Assembly: GCA_023299815.1 (NCBI GenBank)
Contig: JALZWA010000095.1
Coordinates: 1-34,518, forward strand
Source: Akkermansiaceae bacterium
GTDB lineage: Bacteria; Verrucomicrobiota; Verrucomicrobiia; Verrucomicrobiales; Akkermansiaceae
Direction of reading: 5' to 3'
DNA: 34,518 nucleotides
Below the pieces are notes generated by a model that was not told where the DNA came from, ran no database searches, and was given only the letters and a program-made list of their open reading frames with translations. This document shows, piece after piece, positions 16,999-27,219 of this stretch. Each line of letters starts with the position of its first letter. Within the stretch, counting starts at the first letter, position 1. Made by a program: the position numbers and the translations under genes.

Positions 16999-19900
16999 TT
17001 ATTCAGCCTCCGCTGCATGCAAGCGGTAGAATTTGGCAGCCGAACCTGCAAATACTGGGAGCCTGAAATAATCAACGGTCCCTTCTGTCCGGTCGCCGAG
17101 GAAGGAATCCGAATCCGACCAGATCTCAAGATCTGAAGACTCTTGCAAGGTATAGGAAATATCAGTAATACTTTGGTCAATTCCGAATTCAAACCAGCGA
17201 TTGATGCCGTCCGTGGTGAATCTTGGCACATTCGCTGGGACATCTGCTACAAGTGGGTTTCCTCCGAATGCATACTCCTCAGCATTCGAATAGCCATCAT
17301 TGTCGGGATCTTCGTTCAAAGCTCCTGTTCCGAGACCGTTCTCCGCGGCCCATGTGGCCATCGTGCTTGCTGGGATAATTGAGATATTATCAAGCCAAAC
17401 AGCATCGACAACATTTTCACTACTGAAGTCTTTACGGTAACGAATCTCTACAAAGTTCATTCCGACTGGAATATCACCGGAAGTATTTGAGTAAGCGGGC
17501 GAAGTCCCCGATCCGATCAGGGCAGGCGTCAAGATATCGTTGTAGACGATTCCATTCACCAAGATCTCAAGGACATCTCCGGCATTTGTTGAAGTGCGAT
17601 AGTCGAGTGAGATCGTAGCGGGTCCCTCAACCCAAGTCCCCATTGAGACGGTCTGTCCATTTCCTACTCCCGAAGAACGAATCGCCTCACCATCAGGAGC
17701 CAACACATCAGCGACAGGAATCCACAAGGTTTTGCTCTCCATCTCAAAATCGAAGTTGATATTCGCGGCATCCTCAATCTCTTTGAGATAGGTATCGTAG
17801 TCCACTAATTCAACATCGTCGACGAATCCGCGATCATCTCCAACAGAGTCCGTAGTGTTTTCAGGGTCAACAGGGTTAGGCTCAGCTACGTTCTTTTGAT
17901 AGATCCATCGAATATCAGATCGCCCAGGGAGTCTCACCGCAACCTCAGCCCAATCTTTTTCACCGTCGATGAAAGCGCTCCATCTCGAAGGAAGATCACC
18001 ACCTCCTACTTGGAACCAAAGACGATCATAGCTAGAGGTCTCGGGATTCGACTCAGAAGACACTCTCCAACTAAAGCGAGCGACACTCTCAGGAACACTG
18101 CTAAATCCAAAAACTGATTCTTGGTTGTCCTCAAGTTCCTCCGGGCTAGCTGCTGAGTTACCTTCAGACAGGAAAGTATCAAAGTTGAAATCCCAAGGGA
18201 GATCCCCTCCTGAAATGCTTGTCCGCGCGGGCACACCCACAGCCGATCCAAGTGATTCCTGCGTCGGCTCAATAATGAAAGCCAAAGTAACTATTATTGT
18301 TCCAGAAGGTCCAGTAATCGTTACCGAAGCATCAAAGAAGTCAGCGCTGGCGGGAACACCTGAAACGATACCTGTCGCAGCATTGTAAACCAACCCGTCC
18401 GGTAGATTCACGACACTAACATCCGTTCCGCCCAAGGTTTCTAGGTTATAGATCAGAGGAACACCCTGCACACCGGAGACGACACGATTACTCACCAAGA
18501 GAGGTGATTGAAGGATTGGGGCATCGGCATCTTCCGGCCCATGAATAATGATCTGTGCGTTGTTTAAGCGCGAAGGAAGATCTCCAGCATTTCGATCAGT
18601 CACACGAAGAACCCATGTCCCAGCAGATCCCTCTCCCCAGTTGCGGACTGTCATGAAGGTCCAGTCAGAAATACTCTGCTCATCGCTATTTGAATGAGCC
18701 TCGGCGAGAATACTCTGGGTCCCATTTGGAGAGATCAAGACAATATCAAGGTCCGCACGTCTGTCGGAAACAATTGTTGTCCGCAACTGAACGTGCTCAA
18801 CACGACGATTGGGCTCTTCAGAGAGATCAAAAGTCAATACGTAAGAGTCCCCATTGCCATCAGGAATATCCGCCACCGGAAACTCCAGAAGTGTCAGTGC
18901 CTCACCCTTATCGGGCAGAGCAGACCACGTTGATGCAGCCTGCACCGCAGCTTCAGCATTTACCATTCCCGCACCATACTCGTGGTTAAAAGTAAAACCT
19001 GCGCCATTTTCAATCCACTCACCGCTATTAGAATCCACTTGAACTGCAGTTTGCATCAGAATTTCCTGAACATCACGCCACCCGAGATCCGGCCTAATGC
19101 TTTTCATAAGCGCTGCAACTCCAGACACGAGAGGTGCTGCTGCCGATGTGCCACCAAATTCGGATGTGTAGGATTCAAAGATGGGCCCAGCGGGAAGTCC
19201 AAATACTGGATCAACCTCTTGATCGATAGTAGCCGCGACAACACCCTGCCCCCCACCATCTGAGGGAGCGCTGATTACTAGATTCGCACCCATTTCAGAA
19301 TAAGGGGCTCGAACACCCTGGTCAGTAATTGCTCCCACCGCAATGGTTTCAGGCAAGTTTGCATAACCATCATAATTAGAATTGTCGTTATTTTCAGCTC
19401 CATTGCCTCCGGCCCAAACAAAAATTGTTCCAGTAGCACTATTTCCACCCGTTACAGCCTCAGTTTCAATTGCGGCTTGAGCCAATGGTCCAATAGGCTC
19501 AAGAGTTGTCTCGAAATCAGAAGGTCCCCAACTATTGTTGGAAACATCTGGATTTGCACTTAAACTTGGATCCGCATTAGGATTGGAGAAGCTCAAGGCC
19601 AGAGCCTCCTGCTGATCAGTGGAGGGCTCAGCAATGAGCCTAACCCCAGCAAGGATCGCCTCAGGCGCAACACCTGACATCCCCTCATCATCGAAAGTAG
19701 CACCTAACAACGAAGCCACTGAAGTTCCATGGCTTTCAAGGACACTTTGTGGTTCTGCGTCATCAGGATCACCACCATTCAAGTTGAAGGAAAAATCGGG
19801 CAAGAAATTTGTGAGATCAGAATGACTTGAGAAAAAACCATCGTCAATGATGGCGACCCCTACATTAGCACCTGTCGAGAGATCCAAAGCACCCTCGAGA

Positions 19901-20538
19901 TTGATGTCAATATCCGCCACACCGTTATTTGACCCATCATTATTGAGATACCACTGATAGTTATCATCAACACCTGGGAACGCATAATATGGATCCGTGG
20001 GGATTCTTCTGACAAACTTCTGACGCGCAAAAAGAGGTTCAGTGATCCTTACCTGCGGATCTTCAGCAACATTGGATAACTGAGTTAAAACCTTTGCTGT
20101 GCTGGCCTCGGTGCATACTGCCAGTCCTTTTTCTGGATAAAGCATCTCGACCTTCAGAATGCCGTGGCGTTTTTGAAATGCCTTCACATCAGCTCCGACT
20201 GTGAGCTGCACAAGATAAGTATGGCGTAGGATCCGGCGGGATCTCTCATTACCCTCTTCTCCTTCGGGATAAAAAACCAAGTAAGCGTCAGAGTTTGCAC
20301 GCTTCATGACAGCAGAGGATCCACCCGAAATATCCTGAATTTTAAGAGCACCAGTAGCATCTGCGGTGCAGATTTCGGTGGCGCAGAGTTCAAGTTGGTA
20401 TGGAATTCCAGAGCGCTTGAAGGTGAAAACCTCAGCGTTCGCATCTCCCTGTGGAAATAGCTGAGGGTTAGTTGACTGCCCGGAAGCAGCGCATGAAAGC
20501 GCTAAAAGCGACAAGAGGGCGAGGTGTCTAGATTTCAT
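16999..20538 (-). CDS. secreted subtilisin-like serine protease with P domain
   Basis: 1179-residue S8 (subtilisin) protease, exported by an N-terminal signal peptide (HLALLSLLALSCAASG, cut near residue 20). After a propeptide-like region, the catalytic triad is Asp232 (VAIIDDGFF), His270 (ESHGTSVASLLG) and Ser465 (FGGTSAAAPL), with oxyanion Asn379 (WAGGNGAEN). Residues of about 545-670 form a proprotein-convertase P domain (VEHVQLRTTIVSDRRADLDI, TWVLRVTDRNAGD). A putative Ig-like segment follows (NLPDGLVYNAATGIVSGVPA), and then a jelly-roll-like region with NINFDFEM and TISLDYRTSTNAGD. The C-terminus has a calcium-binding DPDNDGYSNAEEYAFGG and a beta segment ending KFYRLHA. No PEP-CTERM anchor. 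It follows the other secreted gene by 37 bases. Substrate unknown. Confidence 0.92.
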   Translation of the reverse strand: MKSRHLALLSLLALSCAASGQSTNPQLFPQGDANAEVFTFKRSGIPYQLELCATEICTADATGALKIQDISGGSSAVMKRANSDAYLVFYPEGEEGNERSRRILRHTYLVQLTVGADVKAFQKRHGILKVEMLYPEKGLAVCTEASTAKVLTQLSNVAEDPQVRITEPLFARQKFVRRIPTDPYYAFPGVDDNYQWYLNNDGSNNGVADIDINLEGALDLSTGANVGVAIIDDGFFSSHSDLTNFLPDFSFNLNGGDPDDAEPQSVLESHGTSVASLLGATFDDEGMSGVAPEAILAGVRLIAEPSTDQQEALALSFSNPNADPSLSANPDVSNNSWGPSDFETTLEPIGPLAQAAIETEAVTGGNSATGTIFVWAGGNGAENNDNSNYDGYANLPETIAVGAITDQGVRAPYSEMGANLVISAPSDGGGQGVVAATIDQEVDPVFGLPAGPIFESYTSEFGGTSAAAPLVSGVAALMKSIRPDLGWRDVQEILMQTAVQVDSNSGEWIENGAGFTFNHEYGAGMVNAEAAVQAASTWSALPDKGEALTLLEFPVADIPDGNGDSYVLTFDLSEEPNRRVEHVQLRTTIVSDRRADLDIVLISPNGTQSILAEAHSNSDEQSISDWTFMTVRNWGEGSAGTWVLRVTDRNAGDLPSRLNNAQIIIHGPEDADAPILQSPLLVSNRVVSGVQGVPLIYNLETLGGTDVSVVNLPDGLVYNAATGIVSGVPASADFFDASVTITGPSGTIIVTLAFIIEPTQESLGSAVGVPARTSISGGDLPWDFNFDTFLSEGNSAASPEELEDNQESVFGFSSVPESVARFSWRVSSESNPETSSYDRLWFQVGGGDLPSRWSAFIDGEKDWAEVAVRLPGRSDIRWIYQKNVAEPNPVDPENTTDSVGDDRGFVDDVELVDYDTYLKEIEDAANINFDFEMESKTLWIPVADVLAPDGEAIRSSGVGNGQTVSMGTWVEGPATISLDYRTSTNAGDVLEILVNGIVYNDILTPALIGSGTSPAYSNTSGDIPVGMNFVEIRYRKDFSSENVVDAVWLDNISIIPASTMATWAAENGLGTGALNEDPDNDGYSNAEEYAFGGNPLVADVPANVPRFTTDGINRWFEFGIDQSITDISYTLQESSDLEIWSDSDSFLGDRTEGTVDYFRLPVFAGSAAKFYRLHAAEAE

Positions 20539-20575
20539 AATCTTATAAAAGGGTAGTTTATTAATGGAGGGGGGC

Positions 20576-22042
20576 CTAGTTTTGGGTCAGCTTCACGCGA
20601 AGAAGACAGGTAGCGTCTGGAACCGCGGCGCGACTCCGGACGCGATAAAATTCCTCATCATCGAGTTCAATGAGCCAGTCAGGACTTGTGGGGGTGATCG
20701 TCGTGTAGTTCACACGGTCTGTGGTAAACTGGACTTGGTATTGAAGCCTGCTTCCGACATCGGGCCTTTTAGGAATCGTGAACACACACTGATTAGTCAG
20801 CGGGTCAAGAGTCGGAGCTAGGTTAGGAACTGAGGCCGGGTCTATCGGATCTGTCTGAAGACCAAACTCTTCGATATTTGTGGCTCCGTCACCGTCATAG
20901 TCGGCATTGGCCAGAGTGAGGTCCTCATCTAGGAACTGCGAAAAGTTGGCATTCACATTCGCAAAGCCTTCATACGTTTCAACGAAGCGAACATTAAATA
21001 AGAAGGTGCGGGATGACGCGTCGCGAGAATTAGTAGTTGAGAAAAGATTTCGGGTGAAGGTAATATTCCCTGTCCATCGATCTCCCACTACAGCAAATCC
21101 AGGTCCCAATTCATAGGATGAAGAGGGAGTCGAAATGAGTTCTGGCAATCTCTGAGCAGGAGGAACTATGGGATTGTATGGAGGAAACACAACAAATCCA
21201 GCTGGGAAAAGACCATCATCGCTGTCGAAAGTCCGCTGCATGGAGAAAAAAGTAGAATCGGAAGCAATAGTCGACTCACCGTTAAAGCCTCGCCAATTGA
21301 ATCTAAAAAAGACCGTGGGGTCGACTTCAATATTCCCATCAACCCAATCTCCATCATGAAGCATGGTGAATTCATTAGGGCCTGGAACCCTCCCCCGTCC
21401 CGGCCAAGCCTCGATCATCTGGAGATGGGAAATCCTGATTGGAAATGCGTTAATGGTATCGTTGATACGAGGAAACTCGAAAATGTATGTTCCTGGGACA
21501 ATTTCATCTAATTGATCCTCAAGTTGGTTCACTCCATAGCCTCTCGTTGAGGTATACTGAGTGAGCTCAAAGGCCTGAATAGGAAAAGTGATTTGATTAA
21601 ACCAAATCACAATACTCGAATCAACCCAACTCGCACCTCCAAGGGGACGTGAAAGCGATGATGGGGGTGCTGCAGACAAGCGAATACGGCTGGTCTGAAA
21701 AGGGTCGACCTGTATGGCCCGCTGAATACTAGCAATTGAAAAATAGAGATTTGTATCACGAATCCCGTCTCCATCTAGGTCACCTGAGGTCACAAAACCA
21801 GTTGTCCCTAAAGGACAGGTGAGATTGGGCGGAATCAGCAAGAGACTTGGCGCAAATAAACACCCCGCAACTTGGGCATTACCGTCAGTCAACGCCAAAT
21901 TGAGCGCTCCCCCTTCGAAAGTTAAGTCTCGGTCATTGAACTGTCGATAAGTCTTCTGATCCGAGAAATTGAGTATGGCTTGCCCCGAAGACAATAGAGG
22001 CGTTAGCGCTAAGGCCCCAAGAAAACTGGTTTTAAAATTCAT
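20576..22042 (-). CDS. secreted protein of unknown function, calcium-binding C-terminus
   Basis: 488-residue protein with a signal peptide (MNFKTSFLGALALTPLLSSGQA). I used the ATG at 22042 because it begins this signal peptide directly; an in-frame start at 22087 only adds hydrophilic residues. Most of the chain is beta-rich with no named domain. It includes GDLDGDGIRDTN, a calcium-binding-type loop, and a second such loop NADYDGDGATNIEEFGLQTD near residue 390, followed by a beta segment (RLQYQVQFTTDRVNYTTI, EEFYRVRS) that parallels the end of the downstream protease. This shared tail suggests a common export or surface-attachment role. It is transcribed just before the protease gene (37-base gap), so the two may act together. 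No catalytic motif seen. Confidence 0.75.
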   Translation of the reverse strand: MNFKTSFLGALALTPLLSSGQAILNFSDQKTYRQFNDRDLTFEGGALNLALTDGNAQVAGCLFAPSLLLIPPNLTCPLGTTGFVTSGDLDGDGIRDTNLYFSIASIQRAIQVDPFQTSRIRLSAAPPSSLSRPLGGASWVDSSIVIWFNQITFPIQAFELTQYTSTRGYGVNQLEDQLDEIVPGTYIFEFPRINDTINAFPIRISHLQMIEAWPGRGRVPGPNEFTMLHDGDWVDGNIEVDPTVFFRFNWRGFNGESTIASDSTFFSMQRTFDSDDGLFPAGFVVFPPYNPIVPPAQRLPELISTPSSSYELGPGFAVVGDRWTGNITFTRNLFSTTNSRDASSRTFLFNVRFVETYEGFANVNANFSQFLDEDLTLANADYDGDGATNIEEFGLQTDPIDPASVPNLAPTLDPLTNQCVFTIPKRPDVGSRLQYQVQFTTDRVNYTTITPTSPDWLIELDDEEFYRVRSRAAVPDATCLLRVKLTQN

Positions 22043-22214
22043 GAAGTATGTGGTCGAAGGTGTTTCAAATGTATTTACATGTGCCATCTGAACGTGGCAA
22101 GGAGAAATTACAGTCTCCCGAATTTCAAAGGCAGCAAATTACCACTGAAAAAAACGGGATTATGCAGACTCCTTGAAAGCTAGCGATCCTGCTGGAGCAA
22201 GGGCAAGCGCAAAA

Positions 22215-23885
22215 TCAGCGCAAGCCCTTCAGAAGAAGTTCTGCGTTGGTTTTTGTTTTCGCGAGGCCCCCAAGAAGAACTTCAATCGCCTCCCCAATCG
22301 GTAAAGCTGCGAGGTGACGCCTGATATCCAAGACTCTCGGCAATTCGTCCGGATGGTAGAGGCGATCATCATTTCTGGTGCCACTTTGAGGGATATGAAT
22401 GGCCGGATAAATGCGCTGTTCAGCCAAGAGTTGATCCAAGCGGACCTCCATATTGCCAGTTCCCTTCAATTCTTCAAAAATAACATCATCCATCCGATTT
22501 TCGGTCTCGATAAGACAAGTCGCGAGAATCGTCAAACTCCCCCCCTCTTCCAAATTTCGAGCTGCGCCGAAGAACTTCCGGGTCTCCGTGATTGCCTTAG
22601 GACTCACTCCTCCAGAGCCAATGGGCCCTCCACGCATCGCATTATTATAACCCCGAGCCAGACGAGTGAGAGAATCGAGTAAAATAACGACATCTTTGCC
22701 CTGTTCGACCAAGCGCCGGGCTCTCTCTAGCACGAGAGCAGCGACTTGAGCGTGTCGCTTAGAAGATTCATCAAAGGTCGAGGCAAACACATTCCCCCCC
22801 ACCATGTCCTCAAAGTCAGTGACCTCCTCTGGACGCTCATCAAGCAAGAGCACCATCAACTCGGCTTCGGGGTGATTTTTTTGCAATGATTTCGCAATTT
22901 GCTTCAGAAGGATGGTTTTTCCACCGCGCGGAGGAGCAACGATCAATCCTCTCTGACCCTTTCCAAGGGGAGCGACAAGATCGACCACGCGCACGGCAAG
23001 GCCTGCATCGTCATCTAACTCGAGCACAAAGCGCTCTTCAGGAAAAAGAGAAGTGAGATAGTCAAAAGGCGCCGGGGCCTTATAGTCCGCAAGCGAGCAA
23101 CCCTCCACTTCCAGAACTTCGTCCACCGAGAGATATTTATCGCGTCCCTGAGGAGGTCTGACGGAGACCTTTAGCGATTGTCCCTCCCTGAGATTGTGAT
23201 CTCGGATCATTGCCATCGGCAAATAGAGATCATCAGGGGAATTTCGAAAACTCCGCTTGGGATCTCTGAGCATTCCAAAGTTATCGTTTGCTAATTCCAA
23301 GACCCCCTGCCCTTCAATCTTGGTCCCGTGAGTCGCGTAGCAGGATAAAATGGTGTAGACCAGTTGCGCCTTGGAAGCCTGTGTTGGGATCCTCAACGGC
23401 AATCGCTCAATCTCCGCATACAGATCGACCAAAGACTGCTCTCGGAACTCCGAAAGAATCACCGCTTCTGGCACCTCAGGAGGTGGAGGCAGCTCTCTCT
23501 TAGGCTTAGGCTCACGCGCAGGCTTGGACCTCCTCTCGCCTTCTTCCGTCTCTTCCTGAGCGGGCTTTCTCTCGTCTTGCCGCTTCTTTTCATCAGTCGG
23601 CGCTTTCTCCGCGACGACTTCCACGAGCGGACTGACGATCTCGACGCCGGGCTGCAGGGCGAGCACCTCTTGCTCAGCAGGCTGATCTGGGATCTCCTCA
23701 AGCTGCTTCTCCTTCTTTGGAGCGGCTTTTTTAGCCGCTTTCTTTGCTGCCTTTTTGACAGTTTTTTTTGCTGCTTTCTTAGCCGCTTTTTTAGCAACTT
23801 TTTTGGCCGCTTTCTTCTTAGGCGAAGTTTTTTCTACTTCCGGACTCTCTTGAGCGGGAAGCTCGGGCTCTGGGGCGTCATTCAT
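22215..23885 (-). CDS. rho: transcription termination factor Rho
   Basis: 556-residue hexameric RNA helicase that ends transcription at Rho-dependent sites. The core (from about residue 140) holds the RNA-binding fold ([19 protein letters not shown]), the Walker A loop APPRGGKT, Walker B with [15 protein letters not shown], the R-loop region SGGVSPKAI, and [20 protein letters not shown]. In front is a disordered extension of about 140 residues: lysine/alanine repeats of the AKKA type at 23-58, then an acidic and Arg/Lys-rich stretch. The core Walker A has Arg-Gly where E. coli has Lys-Ala. I start it at ATG 23885 rather than the frame's upstream codons; this ATG overlaps the coaE stop as ATGAATGA, so translation is coupled. 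Confidence 0.96.
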   Translation of the reverse strand: MNDAPEPELPAQESPEVEKTSPKKKAAKKVAKKAAKKAAKKTVKKAAKKAAKKAAPKKEKQLEEIPDQPAEQEVLALQPGVEIVSPLVEVVAEKAPTDEKKRQDERKPAQEETEEGERRSKPAREPKPKRELPPPPEVPEAVILSEFREQSLVDLYAEIERLPLRIPTQASKAQLVYTILSCYATHGTKIEGQGVLELANDNFGMLRDPKRSFRNSPDDLYLPMAMIRDHNLREGQSLKVSVRPPQGRDKYLSVDEVLEVEGCSLADYKAPAPFDYLTSLFPEERFVLELDDDAGLAVRVVDLVAPLGKGQRGLIVAPPRGGKTILLKQIAKSLQKNHPEAELMVLLLDERPEEVTDFEDMVGGNVFASTFDESSKRHAQVAALVLERARRLVEQGKDVVILLDSLTRLARGYNNAMRGGPIGSGGVSPKAITETRKFFGAARNLEEGGSLTILATCLIETENRMDDVIFEELKGTGNMEVRLDQLLAEQRIYPAIHIPQSGTRNDDRLYHPDELPRVLDIRRHLAALPIGEAIEVLLGGLAKTKTNAELLLKGLR

Positions 23886-24513
23886 GAATCGTATTTTCTG
23901 CAATAAAGTGATCAATCTGGTTTTCGAGAACCTGCAGAGGCCCTTCGTTCCAGAAGACGAGATCTGCCCGTGCTACTTTTTCCATGATGGGAAGTTGAGC
24001 AGCTAGGATTGAGCTAATGAGCGCATCACCGAAATGATTGCGGTCCCTCAAGCGTGAACGTTGTGTCTCCATCGAGGTGGCAATCACAAGATTCAGATCC
24101 TGAAAGAAACTGAACCCCCCTTCAAAGAGAAGAGGAACGTCCGCGACAAACATCGCCGATGCACTATTTCTAAGCCATTCTTCCCGTTTCTCAAGACATT
24201 CCTCACGAACCTTTGGATGGAGAATCCCCTCCAAGGCTTTCCGCTTTCCAGAATGTGCGAAGACAGATTGGCGGAGAGCGACCCGATCCAATCCTCCCTC
24301 AGCCCCTCTCACCACCTCTCCTAGCTCACTGATAATAAGAGAAACGATATCCTCACGAGCCAAAAGCCCTTGCACTGATTCATCGGCATCGAAGACTGTA
24401 ACCGCCGGCAGCTTACTTTGGATCAGTTTCAGCGCCGTGGATTTGCCAGTAGCAATCCCCCCGGTGAGCCCGAGGCACAGCTTCTTTTCCTCTGGAGATG
24501 AATTCACGTTCAT
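23878..24513 (-). CDS. coaE: dephospho-CoA kinase
   Basis: 211-residue CoaE, which phosphorylates the 3'-hydroxyl of dephospho-CoA in the last step of coenzyme A synthesis. The P-loop GGIATGKST is at residues 18-26, FDADESVQGLL carries the acidic substrate-side residues, and HPKVREECL and VADVPLLFEGG are the other conserved family blocks. The ATG at 24513 is preferred; extension to 24525 would use a TTG inside the T-run of the pilQ terminator. No ribosome-binding site is visible. The gene overlaps rho by 8 bases. Because it lies directly after a strong terminator, either readthrough or a promoter at the end of the pilus operon must drive coaE-rho. Confidence 0.93.
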   Translation of the reverse strand: MNVNSSPEEKKLCLGLTGGIATGKSTALKLIQSKLPAVTVFDADESVQGLLAREDIVSLIISELGEVVRGAEGGLDRVALRQSVFAHSGKRKALEGILHPKVREECLEKREEWLRNSASAMFVADVPLLFEGGFSFFQDLNLVIATSMETQRSRLRDRNHFGDALISSILAAQLPIMEKVARADLVFWNEGPLQVLENQIDHFIAENTIHE

Positions 24514-24523
24514 AGGGAGAGAC

Positions 24524-24556
24524 AAAAAAAACGGGGCCCTGTCGAGGACCCCGTTT
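24524..24556 (-). terminator. Rho-independent terminator of the pilus-like operon
   Basis: Stem of 12 bp on the minus strand, AAACGGGGTCCT/AGGGCCCCGTTT with one G-U pair and a 4-base loop, followed by eight T (24531-24524). It lies about 22 bases after the secretin stop and 10 bases before the coaE ATG. Confidence 0.88.
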
Positions 24557-24578
24557 TGAGAATGATGAGAAATAACCT

Positions 24579-27134
24579 TTAGTTACCCAAACCAGGGAGA
24601 AGGCCAGTGTTTGAAGGAGCACCAGCACCTTCACTCTCAGCTGCTGCTCTCACGCGGCGGCCTGTGGCATCGATGATCTCTGCAGTCACGAAGATGATCA
24701 GGTTACTCTTGATGTGGTTTTCAGCCTTGGTCTGGAAAAGACGCCCGATGAAGGGGAGATCTCCAAGAACAGGAACTTTATCCTCCACAGACTGAACATC
24801 CTCACGCATGAGACCACCCACTGCGACGGTGTAGCCGTCATAGATGGTGATTCCGGTGGTCACCTTACGAGTTGAGAAGATCGGCATCTCGATGCGGTTC
24901 TCAGTAATTACGATCTGAATCGCATTACCAAGAGCATCAGAAGCTGGTGAAGTAATCGGGCTACCGTAGTTTACGAAGCCTTCGAACTCGACAATCTCAG
25001 GAGCAAAGCGGAGGTCAATGACGCTGTCATTTGCTCCGACGTTCGGCTCAATCTCAAGGATCACACCTGTGTTCCGAGTATCGAAACTAGTAGGAGTCGC
25101 TGGTGTCACTGGGAAAATTCCAGCAGTTGTTCCAGTTCCACCAGTGGTTCCGCCAGTCGTTCCAACAGAGTTAGGAAGTTCGGGTGGTTCGTATTCGGTG
25201 GGGTAAATAAACTCACGAATGATCTCGATGGTCGCCTTATCTCCCGGACGAGCCATGACGCTTGGAGCGGTCATGACATCCGTCCCCTTTTTCTGGGAGA
25301 GACCACGCATGATCATCTGGACCTGTCCCTGACTGAAAAGGCCAGTGAGAGAGAGGATGCCAGGTGCCACACTCGTGTTCTGAGCGGTGCGAGATGGATT
25401 GTTAAGAATCGCATCAATGCTGTTTCGGTTGATGGCAAAATCACCACTGCGGTTTCCACCAGTGACGATATTAGAGACAGAGTCCCCTGTCGCCGCTGGA
25501 ATACCAGGAATCGTTGTGAAATCCACTGGGCTGATGAAGTCACTTGCGAGACGATCTGATCCAGAACCCACCGTTCCACCACCTGCGAAGAGGCGATTGG
25601 TTCCGAATGGAGTAATGACCCAGTCAAAGCCGAGTTCTTCACCATTTTCCTGAGAAACCTCAACGAATTTGGTAAGAATCTTAATCTGACGTGGCGTGTC
25701 TGTGAAGGAAGCCTTCACGATCGCATCCACCAGCTCAAGTTGAGTTGGGGAGTTATTGACGATGAGCGTGCCATTGAGAAGGTTTGCAGATGATCCGTCA
25801 GCACTGAAACTGACGCCATTGTCTTCAAGGAGGACCTTGACTGCCTTACGCGCTTTGATCACTCCGCCACCGCCGTCACCAGCGTCAGCAAAAGGATCAA
25901 CGTCTCCTCCGCCGCCGCCATCACCACTGCCACCTTCGATGAAGGTGATAAAGGTAGGAGGAACGGTCCAACGGCGATTGACGACATCTTCGCCTCCAAT
26001 CGCACCGATGGGTAAGAGAGTCACGGCATATTCGTCGACCTTGTAGCGGAGACGAGCCTTCTCACAGATATACTGGAGAGCAACCCCGAGAGGGACATTC
26101 GTGATGTTAAGAGAATCGATGCGAGCTCCACCGGTGTCACCACCGCCTAGGTCGCCAGCTTCTGCGTCAATAGCAGCATCTCCAGCTCCGGAGACGGTGT
26201 TGCCCTTGACCACGAAGTTGATCCCCTTCTCAGAATCAATGAGGGTCGTGTCATCAAGCTCCTTGGAGCGGACACGAAGGAAATCAATTGCTTCCTGAAC
26301 TGTGGTGTCCTGGAAGTCGATGACAGGGATGATGATCTGCTGCAGTTTAGCTGAGATCGAGGTTCTTCCTGCACCCTCGTCAAATGACAGGGAGAGATCT
26401 GGACCTTGAATACCGACAGGAGGAAGGGAACGCTCCCAAGCCTTGTCGACCTCCATGAGCATGCGCGAGCGTTGCTCGTCATAGGCGGCACGGTAGTAGT
26501 CAGCCTTGATCGACGCACAGCGCTCAAGCCAGCGACGTGCTGCCTTGTTGTATGGGTCAATGCGAAGGACATTGTGGAAGTGCTCCTCAGCTTTGTCATA
26601 AAGGCCGAGGTCGTAAGCGCCTTCTCCACGATAGAGTGAGTGCTTAACCTTCTCGATATTCTGAGTGTGGTCAAAGGTCAGTGCTTGGTTCGTTCTGATG
26701 GGATCATCAAGATACTCAAGCTGCTGCTTAGCTGCGGTATTGTCTGGATCAGATTCGACAACCTCATTGAGGAGATCGCGAGCTTCCTCATACTTACCCA
26801 TGCGGCGCTGGTTTGTAGAGAGGGCTACACTACCGTCTTGCAAGTGCTGTTGTAAAACAGCGCGTCGCGCCGTGGTAGCGGTTCCATAAGGCAGGTCATT
26901 AAGTGCCTGACGGTATTTTTGAACCGCCGTATCGTAATCTCCCTCAGCGTAAGCCTTGCGGCCTTCGATAAGAAGCTCATCGGCATTCTGAACCGCCGCT
27001 TGGCGACGAATCAATTCCTGAGCTGGGAGACTACCTTGTCCATGCGCCAGAGGCGAAACAGAGAGGGCCGCGAGAGCCATCAATGTGCAATTGGTGAGGT
27101 GTGTGTGTCTTTTCTGCATGATCTTGTTGAACAT
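24579..27134 (-). CDS. TPR-containing secretin, Amuc_1098-like pilus outer-membrane protein
   Basis: 851-residue outer-membrane channel protein of the type IV pilus/type II secretion secretin family. A signal peptide (CTLMALAALSVSPLAHG) is followed by TPR-like repeats (residues 50-210: RKAYAEGDYDTAVQKYRQAL, YEEARDLLNEVVESDPDN, YDKAEEHFHNVLRIDPYN). Periplasmic N-domains follow, one starting VIDFQDTTVQEAIDFLRVRS, interrupted by Gly/Asp-rich loops. The C-terminal secretin barrel has DTRNTGVILEIEPNVG and VAVGGLMREDVQSVEDKVPV with LGDLPFIGRLFQTK. N-terminal TPRs on a secretin fit the Amuc_1098 type of Akkermansia. Start: ATG 27134, or ATG 27119 which starts the signal peptide more tightly. Last gene of the cluster, followed by a strong terminator. 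Neither the pilin nor the motor ATPase genes are in this window. Confidence 0.92.
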   Translation of the reverse strand: MFNKIMQKRHTHLTNCTLMALAALSVSPLAHGQGSLPAQELIRRQAAVQNADELLIEGRKAYAEGDYDTAVQKYRQALNDLPYGTATTARRAVLQQHLQDGSVALSTNQRRMGKYEEARDLLNEVVESDPDNTAAKQQLEYLDDPIRTNQALTFDHTQNIEKVKHSLYRGEGAYDLGLYDKAEEHFHNVLRIDPYNKAARRWLERCASIKADYYRAAYDEQRSRMLMEVDKAWERSLPPVGIQGPDLSLSFDEGAGRTSISAKLQQIIIPVIDFQDTTVQEAIDFLRVRSKELDDTTLIDSEKGINFVVKGNTVSGAGDAAIDAEAGDLGGGDTGGARIDSLNITNVPLGVALQYICEKARLRYKVDEYAVTLLPIGAIGGEDVVNRRWTVPPTFITFIEGGSGDGGGGGDVDPFADAGDGGGGVIKARKAVKVLLEDNGVSFSADGSSANLLNGTLIVNNSPTQLELVDAIVKASFTDTPRQIKILTKFVEVSQENGEELGFDWVITPFGTNRLFAGGGTVGSGSDRLASDFISPVDFTTIPGIPAATGDSVSNIVTGGNRSGDFAINRNSIDAILNNPSRTAQNTSVAPGILSLTGLFSQGQVQMIMRGLSQKKGTDVMTAPSVMARPGDKATIEIIREFIYPTEYEPPELPNSVGTTGGTTGGTGTTAGIFPVTPATPTSFDTRNTGVILEIEPNVGANDSVIDLRFAPEIVEFEGFVNYGSPITSPASDALGNAIQIVITENRIEMPIFSTRKVTTGITIYDGYTVAVGGLMREDVQSVEDKVPVLGDLPFIGRLFQTKAENHIKSNLIIFVTAEIIDATGRRVRAAAESEGAGAPSNTGLLPGLGN

Positions 27135-27219
27135 TCGTTAAAATATGGGGGTGGTGGGAAGCTTTTTTTTACCTTCCTCCACTAAATTCGTTAGTTTTCT
27201 TTAAAGTCAGGGTGATTTT

